Assembly (NCBI GenBank): GCA_026996985.1
Contig: JALWJR010000027.1
Location: 1 to 5,503, forward strand
Length of the DNA: 5,503 nt
Direction of reading: 5' to 3'
Source: Candidatus Kaiserbacteria bacterium
Lineage (GTDB): Bacteria; Patescibacteriota; Minisyncoccia; Phycocordibacterales; UBA2100
Shown here piece after piece: positions 1-5,503 of the stretch (positions are counted from its first letter, which is position 1; the number at the start of each line of letters is the position of its first letter). Both the position numbers and the translations under genes were made by a program. The notes below the pieces were generated by a model. That model was not told the DNA's origin. It ran no database searches and saw nothing but the letters and a program-made list of their open reading frames with translations.

Positions 1-3
1 AAA

Positions 4-708
4 TTATATTTTATATACCCCGACCAAATCGGCCTCCACTATCCATCTTTCGCTTTTTTTGCCAAAGCCGTTGCAAGTCACCAAAATAAGTTTGTTGTTC
101 TGAGCAGACAAAGGAATTGAATCCGTCTGCGCATTTGCTTTGTATACTTTTGAAACTCTGTACAGATACTGTTTGTTTTTGGAATAAAGCGCCACTATCT
201 CCCCGTCTTTTAAGTTTTCAATACCGTTAAAAGCTCTATACATTCCATAGTATCCAGGAATTTGAGTACTGTGCCCGAAAATTACAACCGCTTTATTCTT
301 CTCTCCCAAAAGGGCGCTTGTCGGATAGCGCACAGCCCCTTTCATAAGCTCTCTGTCAAGAGCTTCTATGTTTTGCGTATCCGGGTTTCTCACTTCCAAG
401 TCAATTCCCAAAGACGCGATTTCAATTCTCTTTGGCATTTGCGGTATTGACACTCCAAAGTTTTGCTCAAACAAGTCAAACAAATCTCCCTCTTGCGTGT
501 CTTGTTTTGCCACTTCTTCAGTCTCAGAGTTGTCAGGTGACGCAATCGTCTTCTCTTGCGCAAGCTCGGCAGATGCCACAATCTCAGGAGAATTACTTAC
601 AAAAGAAGCCGACAGCGAAGCGCTTACAACCATGGAAATAATCCACAAAGTTGTAAGGCGCGCCAAAGACTTCGGACTCAAAAGAATATGTAACAATTTC
701 TCAATCAT
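4..708 (-). CDS. Membrane-anchored sortase (cysteine transpeptidase), class uncertain
   Basis: Sortases cut a C-terminal sorting signal on exported proteins and join them to another surface amine, acting on the outer face of the membrane. Numbering from the ATG at 706-708 gives 234 residues. A basic N-terminus is followed by one hydrophobic segment (about residues 18-38), which acts as an uncleaved anchor, then an acidic Ser/Glu-rich linker (about 40-80) and the sortase beta-barrel (about 92-234). The catalytic triad is visible: His146 in FGHST, Cys212 in LILVTCNG and Arg221 in SERWIV. The start is chosen at ATG 708. An in-frame TTG at 715-717 would extend the protein by three residues, but it overlaps the -10 box of the gene's own promoter, so it is probably not transcribed. 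The gene is divergent from the CARDB protein at 786. The length and N-terminal anchor suit class D, E or CPR-type sortases, but I cannot fix the class. No LPxTG-like sorting signal occurs in the other proteins here, so its substrate is probably encoded elsewhere. Identification as a sortase is confident. Confidence 0.93.
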   Translation of the reverse strand: MIEKLLHILLSPKSLARLTTLWIISMVVSASLSASFVSNSPEIVASAELAQEKTIASPDNSETEEVAKQDTQEGDLFDLFEQNFGVSIPQMPKRIEIASLGIDLEVRNPDTQNIEALDRELMKGAVRYPTSALLGEKNKAVVIFGHSTQIPGYYGMYRAFNGIENLKDGEIVALYSKNKQYLYRVSKVYKANAQTDSIPLSAQNNKLILVTCNGFGKKSERWIVEADLVGVYKI

Positions 709-716
709 CGCCTGCA

Positions 717-744
717 ATTATACAATATATTGACAAAAAGTCAA
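717..744 (-). promoter_or_regulatory. Sigma70-type promoter of the sortase gene
   Basis: On the minus strand, TTGACT (739-744) and a perfect TATAAT (717-722) are separated by 16 bp. The expected transcription start, 6 to 8 bases past the -10 box, falls at about 708-710, on or within two bases of the ATG. The sortase mRNA is therefore probably leaderless or nearly so. The promoter interlocks with the rightward promoter at 730-757. Confidence 0.85.
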
Positions 745-757
745 TAGCATGTATAAT
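730..757 (+). promoter_or_regulatory. Consensus sigma70-type promoter of the CARDB gene
   Basis: A perfect TTGACA (730-735) and a perfect TATAAT (752-757) are separated by 16 bp. The expected start of transcription is near 764, giving a leader of about 22 nt before the ATG at 786. That leader has no Shine-Dalgarno sequence and contains TTTGATA twice (769-775 and 780-786). The -35 box lies inside the spacer of the leftward sortase promoter, and that promoter's -35 box lies inside this spacer. Two polymerases probably cannot bind at once. Confidence 0.88.
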
Positions 758-785
758 GCTTGTAATTATTTGATAATAATTTGAT

Positions 786-1955
786 ATGAGTGAAAACAAC
801 AAAACAGTAAATATCTTTGCGCTTTTAGGGTTTGGTCTTCTTTTGGTTTTGGCCATCTGGAGTACCGTGCAAGTGGCAAAGATAGTACCAAAAATGTTTG
901 GAGGAGACTTCTCTCTCCCCTCTTTGTCACTACCGTTTTTAAAAGACAAACTGGAGCTTAACGTTGACAAAACAACAGTAACCTCCGGAGATCCTATCAC
1001 CCTTACTTGGAAACTGAGGAGTAAAAAGAGTGGAATACTGTCTTTTTCATATGCTTGCAAACCGGGATTTCACTTCAGACTGCCCGCTATAGCGCACTCA
1101 ACAAGCAAAAAAGAAGTATCGGTTGATACCGAAAACTACACTGTTCTCCCCTGCAACATGCCCTATACAATGGAGAAACAAAACAAACTGATTCTTATTC
1201 CGATATCCGATTTGTCTGAGGTGGTTGAGATAAACTTTGCTCTCGCCTACTCAAACGGAAAAGAGGTTATCCTTAAAGATTTTGGAAAAATTTACGTAAA
1301 CCCGTCCAAAGAAAATGAAGAACAAGCAGATGCGAAAGACGTAATGGCAGCTTTAAGTGAACTTGCAAACTCAACTACAACAACAGAGAGCGCACAAGAG
1401 GCCGATTCACAAGATGCTACTTCATCCAATATGCAACAAAGTACACAAGAGCAAAATACACAAACACAAACACAAACCAAACAAACCCAAACACCCCAAC
1501 AGCAAACCGTTACCACTCTGACAAACAAACCGGTGCGTTATGTAACCGTTCCGGCATACCCAACATCAGACCCAAACGGAATTGCAAATTTACAAGTTAG
1601 AATTTTGTCGGTGGGAGTGATGCAAGATGGTGTATTTGTGCCGAAGGGTACAATCTCACCGTTTGAGAAAGCGGCCGTAATGTTTGAAGTTAAAAACACC
1701 GGAACAAAAGAAACCGGCCCTTGGAACTACAGAGCTGATCTGCCGACAAAACCAAACTTCTACTATGCAAGCAAATGGCAACCAAACCTTCTGCCGGGAG
1801 CAAAAGCGACCATTACCCTCACCTTTGACAGGTTGCAACTCGGGAGAGTCTCCGTCCGAGTGCAAGCCGACCCGTACAACTACATAGACGAGTCAAACGA
1901 AGCTGACAACACAGATACAAGATTCTTCACTGTTGTAAACTACAATATGTACTAA
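786..1955 (+). CDS. Membrane-tethered surface protein with Ig-like and CARDB domains
   Basis: This 389-residue protein of unknown specific role is probably exported and held by its N-terminus. A short polar start is followed by one hydrophobic segment (about residues 9-28), with no obvious signal-peptidase or lipobox cleavage site. Residues about 55-172 look like a beta-sandwich (it opens with alternating strands such as TSGDPITLTWKL). This region carries the only two cysteines, Cys91 and Cys123, which could form a disulfide outside the cell. Residues about 174-250 are a low-complexity Ser/Thr/Gln linker. Residues about 265-386 match the CARDB family (cell-adhesion-related domain in bacteria and archaea): a VKNTGTKETG strand-turn, LLPGAKATITLTF, and the diagnostic YIDESNEADN near the end. 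There is no C-terminal LPxTG motif or second membrane segment. CARDB domains are usually carbohydrate- or protein-binding adhesion modules. It is transcribed from a consensus promoter divergent from the sortase and ends before a strong terminator. An adhesin or envelope role is inference. Confidence 0.85.
   Translation: MSENNKTVNIFALLGFGLLLVLAIWSTVQVAKIVPKMFGGDFSLPSLSLPFLKDKLELNVDKTTVTSGDPITLTWKLRSKKSGILSFSYACKPGFHFRLPAIAHSTSKKEVSVDTENYTVLPCNMPYTMEKQNKLILIPISDLSEVVEINFALAYSNGKEVILKDFGKIYVNPSKENEEQADAKDVMAALSELANSTTTTESAQEADSQDATSSNMQQSTQEQNTQTQTQTKQTQTPQQQTVTTLTNKPVRYVTVPAYPTSDPNGIANLQVRILSVGVMQDGVFVPKGTISPFEKAAVMFEVKNTGTKETGPWNYRADLPTKPNFYYASKWQPNLLPGAKATITLTFDRLQLGRVSVRVQADPYNYIDESNEADNTDTRFFTVVNYNMY
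1458..1501 (+). repeat. A/C-only tract with ACACAA hexamer repeats in the linker of the CARDB gene
   Basis: Three perfect ACACAA copies (1458-1475) are followed by degenerate versions. The whole 44-base stretch has no G or T on the plus strand. It encodes the Thr-Gln run at residues 225-239 (TQTQTQTKQTQTPQQ). The repeat unit is two codons long, so slippage would change linker length without shifting the frame. Confidence 0.8.
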
Positions 1956-1974
1956 ACCTTCCAGACAAAAAACA

Positions 1975-2008
1975 ACAAAAACGGCTCGCTTTTGCGAGCC
2001 GTTTTTGT
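1975..2008. terminator. Bidirectional rho-independent terminator between convergent genes
   Basis: A perfect 15-bp inverted repeat (1975-1989 and 1994-2008) surrounds a TTTT loop at 1990-1993. The core is a 9-bp G/C-rich stem (ACGGCTCGC paired with GCGAGCCGT) flanked by A-tracts on one side and T-tracts on the other, so a U-tract follows the stem in both directions. It begins 20 bases after the stop codon of the CARDB gene and 21 bases after the groEL stop codon, and should end both transcripts. Confidence 0.93.
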
Positions 2009-2028
2009 CTAAAGCACTCTGCTTGTCA

Positions 2029-3672
2029 CTACATCATAGGAGGCATGGCAGGTGCCTGCTCACCGGTTTTCTCTTCAGGTTCATCGGCCACGGCAGCTTC
2101 CGTTGTAAGAAGTACGGCCGCCGCTGAAGCCGCGTTTTCAACTCCGGAACGAGTTACTTTTACCGGGTCTATAATTCCCGCTTTGTACATATCAACTATC
2201 TCGGGTTCATCTTTCTCAGACGCCGCGTTAAATCCGTAATTCTCTCCTTTCTTTAGCATCTCTGAGAGAATTACCATGGCATCCTCACGTCCGGCATTTT
2301 GCGCAATTTGAACAAACGGAGCGTACAAAGCTTCAATCAAAATTCTGTATCCGATACCAAATTCATCTTGACGTTTTGCGCTGTCGGTTTTTTTCAATTT
2401 TTCGGCAACACGCGCAAGAGCAACTCCACCACCGGGCACAATTCCCTCTTCAATGGCCGCTTTTGTTGCGTTGACCGCATCTTCTATTTTGTCTTTCAAA
2501 TACTTCATTTCGGTCTCGGTAGCCGCTCCAACTTTTATAACGGCTACTCCACCGGAGAGTTTTGCAATTCTCTCTTCCAGTTTCTCGCGATCAAATTTTG
2601 AATCAACTTGCTCAAGTTGCGCTTTAAGTTGAGCTATTCTTTTTTCAACAGAAGCCTTTGTTCCTTTGCCTCCTACTATAACGGTTGAATCTTTGCGTGA
2701 AAGCACTCTGTCGGCCTTACCCAAGGCTGTAAGGTCAACATCTTCAAGTTTCATTCCCAAATCCTCGGAAACAACATCGGCTCCAACCACAACGGCCAAA
2801 TCACCCAGCATCTCTTTTTTGCGATCTCCAAAACCGGGAGCTTTTACGGCCAAAATATTGAATGTTCCGCGCAACTTGTTTACAACGAATGTCGCAAGAG
2901 CTTCTCCTTCAACATCATCGGCGATGATAACCAAATCTTTCTTTCCGGTTTGAGCTATTTTTTCAAGCAAAGGCAAAATCTCTTGAACTGAGCTTATCTT
3001 TTTGTCCGTTATCAAAACCGGAACATCTTTGTACTCCGCCTCCATTTTCTCGGCGTTTGTAACCATATAAGGAGAAATGTAGCCGTTGTCTATCTCAAGA
3101 CCTTCCACCACTTCAGACTCTATTCCGAAAGACTGAGATTCCTCAACCGTTACAACCCCGTCTTTTCCAACTCTGTCTATTGTCTCTGCAATGGTCTCTC
3201 CCAGCTCTTCACTTTCCGCCGAGATGGTGGCGACATTTTTAATTTCTTCTTTATCGCGAACTTTGCGCGCCATTTTGCGCAATTGCTCAACCGCATCTTG
3301 GGCGGCGGATTCTATTCCGCGACGAACAGCAACGGAGTTTGCACCCATTGCCGTTCTCTTCAAACCTTCTTTGGTAATGGCCGAGGCCAGAACGGTTGCG
3401 GTTGTTGTTCCGTCACCCGCTTTGTCATTTGTTTTGTTGGCAACCTCTTTTATAATCTCGGCTCCCATGTTCTCAAACGGATCTTTGAGTTCTATTTCTT
3501 TGGCTATTGAGACTCCGTCGTTTGTGATTGTCGGTCCACCAAAACTTTTTTGCAAAGCTACGTTTCTTCCGCGCGGACCCATGGTAACACGCACGGCGCT
3601 TGCAACAGTCTCAACTCCGCGAGCCAAAGCTTCGCGAACTTCACCGCTAAATTTTACTTGTTTTGCACTCAT
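2029..3672 (-). CDS. groEL: Chaperonin GroEL (Hsp60, Cpn60)
   Basis: This is the ATP-driven cytoplasmic folding chamber; it works with the GroES lid encoded just upstream. The protein is 547 residues, about the usual length. The equatorial ATP site is visible in GPRGR (32-36) and GDGTTT (86-91), with Asp87. Asp398, the ATP-hydrolysis residue, lies in KIEDAV at the same number as in E. coli. The family signature AAIEEGIVPGGG occupies 405-416. The apical domain (about 190-375) includes GYISPYM, with Met203 where E. coli has Phe204, and DVEGEALATFVVN. Two oddities stand out. The tail ends APAMPPMM rather than in GGM repeats. The ring-contact segment reads APFVQIAQNAGREDAMV, so E. coli Arg452 is replaced by Val454 and Ser463 by Ala465. 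The start ATG at 3670-3672 lies 27 nt after the groES stop codon and has an A-rich leader but no Shine-Dalgarno. The stop is TAG, followed by the shared terminator at 1975-2008. Confidence 0.99.
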   Translation of the reverse strand: MSAKQVKFSGEVREALARGVETVASAVRVTMGPRGRNVALQKSFGGPTITNDGVSIAKEIELKDPFENMGAEIIKEVANKTNDKAGDGTTTATVLASAITKEGLKRTAMGANSVAVRRGIESAAQDAVEQLRKMARKVRDKEEIKNVATISAESEELGETIAETIDRVGKDGVVTVEESQSFGIESEVVEGLEIDNGYISPYMVTNAEKMEAEYKDVPVLITDKKISSVQEILPLLEKIAQTGKKDLVIIADDVEGEALATFVVNKLRGTFNILAVKAPGFGDRKKEMLGDLAVVVGADVVSEDLGMKLEDVDLTALGKADRVLSRKDSTVIVGGKGTKASVEKRIAQLKAQLEQVDSKFDREKLEERIAKLSGGVAVIKVGAATETEMKYLKDKIEDAVNATKAAIEEGIVPGGGVALARVAEKLKKTDSAKRQDEFGIGYRILIEALYAPFVQIAQNAGREDAMVILSEMLKKGENYGFNAASEKDEPEIVDMYKAGIIDPVKVTRSGVENAASAAAVLLTTEAAVADEPEEKTGEQAPAMPPMM

Positions 3673-3699
3673 AATGCTTTTTTGTTAACCGCTAATAAA

Positions 3700-3978
3700 T
3701 TACTTTACAACCGCCAAGAGTTTTTTGCTCTCAATTACAAAATACTCTTGACCGTCAATTTCTACTTCATCGTAGCCGTACTCCGAGAAAATAACCGTAT
3801 CTCCTTCTTTTATATCCTTCACATCTTTCAGTTCGCCTACGGCTACCACTTTGCCCATCTTGGGGCGTTCTTTGCTTGCGGTATCGGGAATAATAATCCC
3901 CGATTTGGTTTTCTCCTCCGACTCTATCGGAGTTACAACCACTCTGTCTCCAAGTGGAACAATTTTAGTTTTTGACAT
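3700..3978 (-). CDS. groES: Co-chaperonin GroES (Hsp10, Cpn10)
   Basis: GroES forms a seven-subunit lid that caps GroEL and encloses the folding substrate. The protein is 92 residues, slightly shorter than the E. coli protein at 97. It begins with the typical KIVPLGDRVVV strand (5-15). The mobile loop spans about 17-36, with the GroEL-contacting hydrophobic tripeptide Ile28-Ile30 in SGIIIPD. The core follows with GKVVAVG (42-48), then EGDTVIFSEYGYDEVEIDG (58-76) and the closing strand KLLAVV. All expected parts are present. It is the first gene of a two-gene operon with groEL, which follows after a 27-nt gap. The ATG has no Shine-Dalgarno and is preceded by AAAAAAGCGCT, nearly the same as the AAAAAAGCATT before groEL. 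A promoter lies about 50 bases upstream. No CIRCE sequence is visible, so HrcA control of the usual kind is unlikely. Confidence 0.98.
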   Translation of the reverse strand: MSKTKIVPLGDRVVVTPIESEEKTKSGIIIPDTASKERPKMGKVVAVGELKDVKDIKEGDTVIFSEYGYDEVEIDGQEYFVIESKKLLAVVK

Positions 3979-3987
3979 AGCGCTTTT

Positions 3988-4022
3988 TTAAACTTATAAA
4001 CTTATAACAATTGGTTAAACTT
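3988..4022 (-). repeat. A/T-rich direct repeats in the groES leader
   Basis: On the plus strand ACTTATAA occurs twice in tandem (3992-3999 and 4000-4007), and TTAAACTT occurs at 3988-3995 and again at 4015-4022. They fill most of the predicted 45-nt untranslated leader between the expected transcription start (about 4023) and the groES ATG. No function can be assigned; low-complexity A/T bias could produce them. Confidence 0.45.
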
Positions 4023-4029
4023 CGCCTAT

Positions 4030-4058
4030 ATTATAATCTCTGTGGTACAAAATGCAAA
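4030..4058 (-). promoter_or_regulatory. Sigma70-type promoter of the groES-groEL operon
   Basis: On the minus strand a perfect TATAAT (4030-4035) follows TTTGCA (4053-4058, four of six matches) after a 17-bp spacer. Transcription should begin near 4023. There is no sigma32-like heat-shock promoter and no CIRCE element. The -35 box lies inside an inverted repeat (4041-4070). Confidence 0.72.
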
Positions 4059-4070
4059 CATGTAGCCACA
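4041..4070. promoter_or_regulatory. Inverted repeat around the groES -35 element, candidate operator
   Basis: TGTGGTACA (4041-4049) and TGTAGCCACA (4061-4070) are inverted copies except for one extra base, with 11 bp between them. The interval holds the groES -35 hexamer, so a dimeric protein bound here would block polymerase. It lies upstream of the predicted transcription start, so it is not a leader hairpin of the operon mRNA. It also lacks a U-tract, so it is a poor terminator for the ATP-grasp gene. Operator function is inference. Confidence 0.45.
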
Positions 4071-4112
4071 AAAGACAATACATTTTAAAACAAGTAAAGA
4101 TTGCTATTCATA

Positions 4113-5456
4113 TTACTTAACCGATATTTTCAATACTTGCTCAATCCTTCTTATATCTGCCAAAAGTTTGGACCTATCCTTGTTAAAAAGCATAATTGAG
4201 AATACGGCTTTGCCTCCGTGTTTTGCAAAAATCGCTTTGTCACCGGTTTTTTTGTGCTGATCAACTTTGTAGACCGATTCTATCTCATGAATTTTTTTCT
4301 CTCCTTTGATTTGCGATATTACCCCCTCTTTTTTGGCAAATATTTTCATCGCGGCGGTATAACCTTTCGGGCTTTTTTTAATTTTTGGCAATACCCCCAT
4401 TCTTATTCTTATATCGTTTGCGGTAACATCTATATCAAAAGACTTTTTGTACAAATCTTGGCGAAATCCGCCAACTCTGGGCGCTATCTCAACCACCTTC
4501 CAGCCATCTTCAGAGCGAATCAATTCTGCGTGAAAGTGAGTGTTGCGCAACCCCAAAGCGTGAACCGCTTTTTTCGTTATATCTGTCATATCATCATAAT
4601 TTTTTTGTTTCAGTTTTGTCGGAGTCATTTGAAGATAGCCGAAATAATCATCAAACCCTATTTGCTTACCGGTCTTTACATAAACCGAAGGATAAAAAAG
4701 ACACTTCCCCTTGCTGTTTACCACACCATCCACCGAATAGAGATCTCCTTCCATCAACTCTTCAACCAAAACCTGCGGGGTGCCTTGTTGGTAATATTCT
4801 TTGTATTGTTTGTGCAAACTCTGCGCCTTGCGAGAGACCGCCTTCAAAGCCGAGACCAACTCCTCTCTATGGTAGCAGTTTGTAACCAGCATACTTGAAG
4901 AGAGACCGGACGGCTTAACCATAACGGGATAAGTGAGTTTTTTCTCTATATAGTCTGCAACAGATTCCGGGTCGGATTCCAATATATCATACACAACCGT
5001 AAATCTTGGCAACAATTTTTTGTCATAATCCTGCATTCTTTTTCTCATTTGAATTTTGTCGGTCGCCCAAATAAGTGATGTTTCCGTGGGAGATAAAACA
5101 TAAGGAATATGCGGAATAACCCTTTTGAAATACCACATTTTGGCCTCACTGCGAGACAATATTGCCACTATTTTATCCCGAAACGGTAAAATGGTTTTGG
5201 CAATTGACGAGTCGCTTGAAAAAGAGCAGGTTAAAACCTCATCAAAACTTTCTTTTGCTTTTTCCAAATTTTCTTTTTTTTGTTTTGTACTTTGAATATT
5301 GAAAAACTTCAACTTGCGTCTTTTGGGTAAAGAATTTATCCACTCTCGCAAAGTACTCGGAGCGGGACCTACAAACAAAACTACCCCGTCTTTTGACAGG
5401 AGATCATCCATCATTTGACTCTTTTCAGATAAAGAGCCTTTCGGCTTTTTGCTCAT
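4113..5456 (-). CDS. ATP-grasp ligase, probably L-amino-acid-ligase-like, substrate unknown
   Basis: ATP-grasp enzymes join a carboxylate to an amine or thiol through an acyl-phosphate, probably in the cytoplasm here. Numbering from ATG 5456 gives 447 residues. Residues about 22-125 form a pre-ATP-grasp alpha/beta region beginning VVLFVGPAPS. The ATP-grasp fold follows: TDKIQMRKRM (132-141), nucleotide-binding Lys181 in PVMVKPSG with a SSS turn, VEELMEGDLYSVDG (231-244), and the metal-binding segment with Glu311 (HFHAEL), Glu323 and Arg327 (VVEIAPRVGG). Residues about 365-447 form a separate alpha/beta tail resembling the C-terminal domain of L-amino-acid ligases. An in-frame ATG at 5496-5498 would add 14 residues, and the frame stays open to the window edge. 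I prefer 5456 because MSKKPKG is a typical polar start, but no Shine-Dalgarno or clear promoter decides it. It lies upstream of groES on the same strand, with a 134-nt gap containing the groES promoter. ATP-grasp family membership is sure; the substrate is not known. Confidence 0.88.
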   Translation of the reverse strand: MSKKPKGSLSEKSQMMDDLLSKDGVVLFVGPAPSTLREWINSLPKRRKLKFFNIQSTKQKKENLEKAKESFDEVLTCSFSSDSSIAKTILPFRDKIVAILSRSEAKMWYFKRVIPHIPYVLSPTETSLIWATDKIQMRKRMQDYDKKLLPRFTVVYDILESDPESVADYIEKKLTYPVMVKPSGLSSSMLVTNCYHREELVSALKAVSRKAQSLHKQYKEYYQQGTPQVLVEELMEGDLYSVDGVVNSKGKCLFYPSVYVKTGKQIGFDDYFGYLQMTPTKLKQKNYDDMTDITKKAVHALGLRNTHFHAELIRSEDGWKVVEIAPRVGGFRQDLYKKSFDIDVTANDIRIRMGVLPKIKKSPKGYTAAMKIFAKKEGVISQIKGEKKIHEIESVYKVDQHKKTGDKAIFAKHGGKAVFSIMLFNKDRSKLLADIRRIEQVLKISVK

Positions 5457-5503
5457 AGCTAAGTATTGAACAATAAAACGGGCAAAATGTAAAGACATTT
5501 TTT

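Larger units (their letters stand above)
717..757. repeat. Symmetric 41-bp palindromic element spanning both divergent promoters
   Basis: The element is centred on base 737. The inner inverted repeat is TTGAC-AAAAA-GTCAA (730-744), which extends to 7-bp arms (728-734 and 740-746). The outer arms, 717-724 and 750-757, pair over 8 bp and contain both -10 boxes. Part of the symmetry follows from placing two consensus promoters head to head. The matches at 728-729/745-746 and 723-724/750-751 lie outside the promoter hexamers. It could also serve as a regulator binding site, which is inference. Confidence 0.7.

Noticed and set aside
709..717. TTG start at 717 for the sortase, adding three residues
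   Set aside because: The codon overlaps the -10 box of the gene's promoter, so the predicted mRNA would not include it.
701..1060. A 119-codon minus-strand frame opposite the start of the CARDB gene
   Set aside because: It overlaps the divergent promoters and the 5' end of the sortase gene, and shows no domain.
1741..1755. LPTKP in the CARDB protein (residues 319-323) as a sortase motif
   Set aside because: It lies inside the CARDB domain and is not followed by a hydrophobic segment and basic tail.
2045..3688. Several open frames on the plus strand opposite groEL
   Set aside because: They lie antisense to a fully conserved chaperonin gene, have no recognisable domain and follow from its codon bias.
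3979..4023. RNA thermometer in the groES leader
   Set aside because: The leader is A/T-rich, with only a weak 4-bp stem and no Shine-Dalgarno to mask, so no known thermometer type fits.
3673..4029. CIRCE operator or HrcA site at groESL
   Set aside because: Neither half site of TTAGCACTC-N9-GAGTGCTAA is present near groES or groEL.
4041..4070. Terminator for the ATP-grasp gene
   Set aside because: The stem is short with a bulge, the loop is 11 nt and no U-tract follows in the transcribed direction.
4218..4898. A 226-codon plus-strand frame opposite the ATP-grasp gene
   Set aside because: It encodes a Phe/Arg/Tyr-rich sequence with no family features, exactly antisense to a gene with clear catalytic motifs.

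Overview
The window looks like ordinary chromosome from a small-genome bacterium, most likely a member of the Candidate Phyla Radiation (Patescibacteria), perhaps the Parcubacteria group. This is an inference. It rests on AT-leaning composition with A/T-rich leaders, no visible Shine-Dalgarno sequence before any of the five genes, a single-cysteine sortase next to an N-terminally anchored CARDB-type surface protein, and a GroEL that ends in a short Met-Pro tail instead of Gly-Gly-Met repeats. There is no rRNA, tRNA, CRISPR array, insertion sequence or phage gene. Coding density is high and the genes look intact, although the 5' end of the last gene lies at the window edge.

Layout, left to right. 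(1) 4-708, minus: a membrane-anchored sortase. (2) 709-785: a short divergent intergenic region holding two interlocked sigma70-type promoters that share a symmetric 41-bp element, one for the sortase and one for the gene to its right. (3) 786-1955, plus: a secreted, membrane-tethered protein with an Ig-like domain, a Thr/Gln-rich linker and a C-terminal CARDB domain. (4) 1975-2008: a strong hairpin with U-tracts on both strands, serving as a bidirectional terminator between convergent genes. (5) 2029-3978, minus: a groES-groEL operon with its own promoter near 4030-4058. That promoter has no CIRCE operator, but a different inverted repeat surrounds its -35 element. (6) 4113-5456, minus: an ATP-grasp ligase of unknown substrate, probably L-amino-acid-ligase-like.

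Functionally there are two themes. The left part is cell-surface biology: a transpeptidase and an exported adhesin-like protein whose transcription is physically coupled at one promoter pair. The right part is housekeeping: the GroEL/GroES chaperonin and a carboxylate-amine ligase. I found no clear new multi-gene system. The points most worth a second look are the symmetric divergent promoter with a probably leaderless sortase mRNA, the candidate non-CIRCE operator at groES, and GroEL changes at the ring-ring interface and tail.
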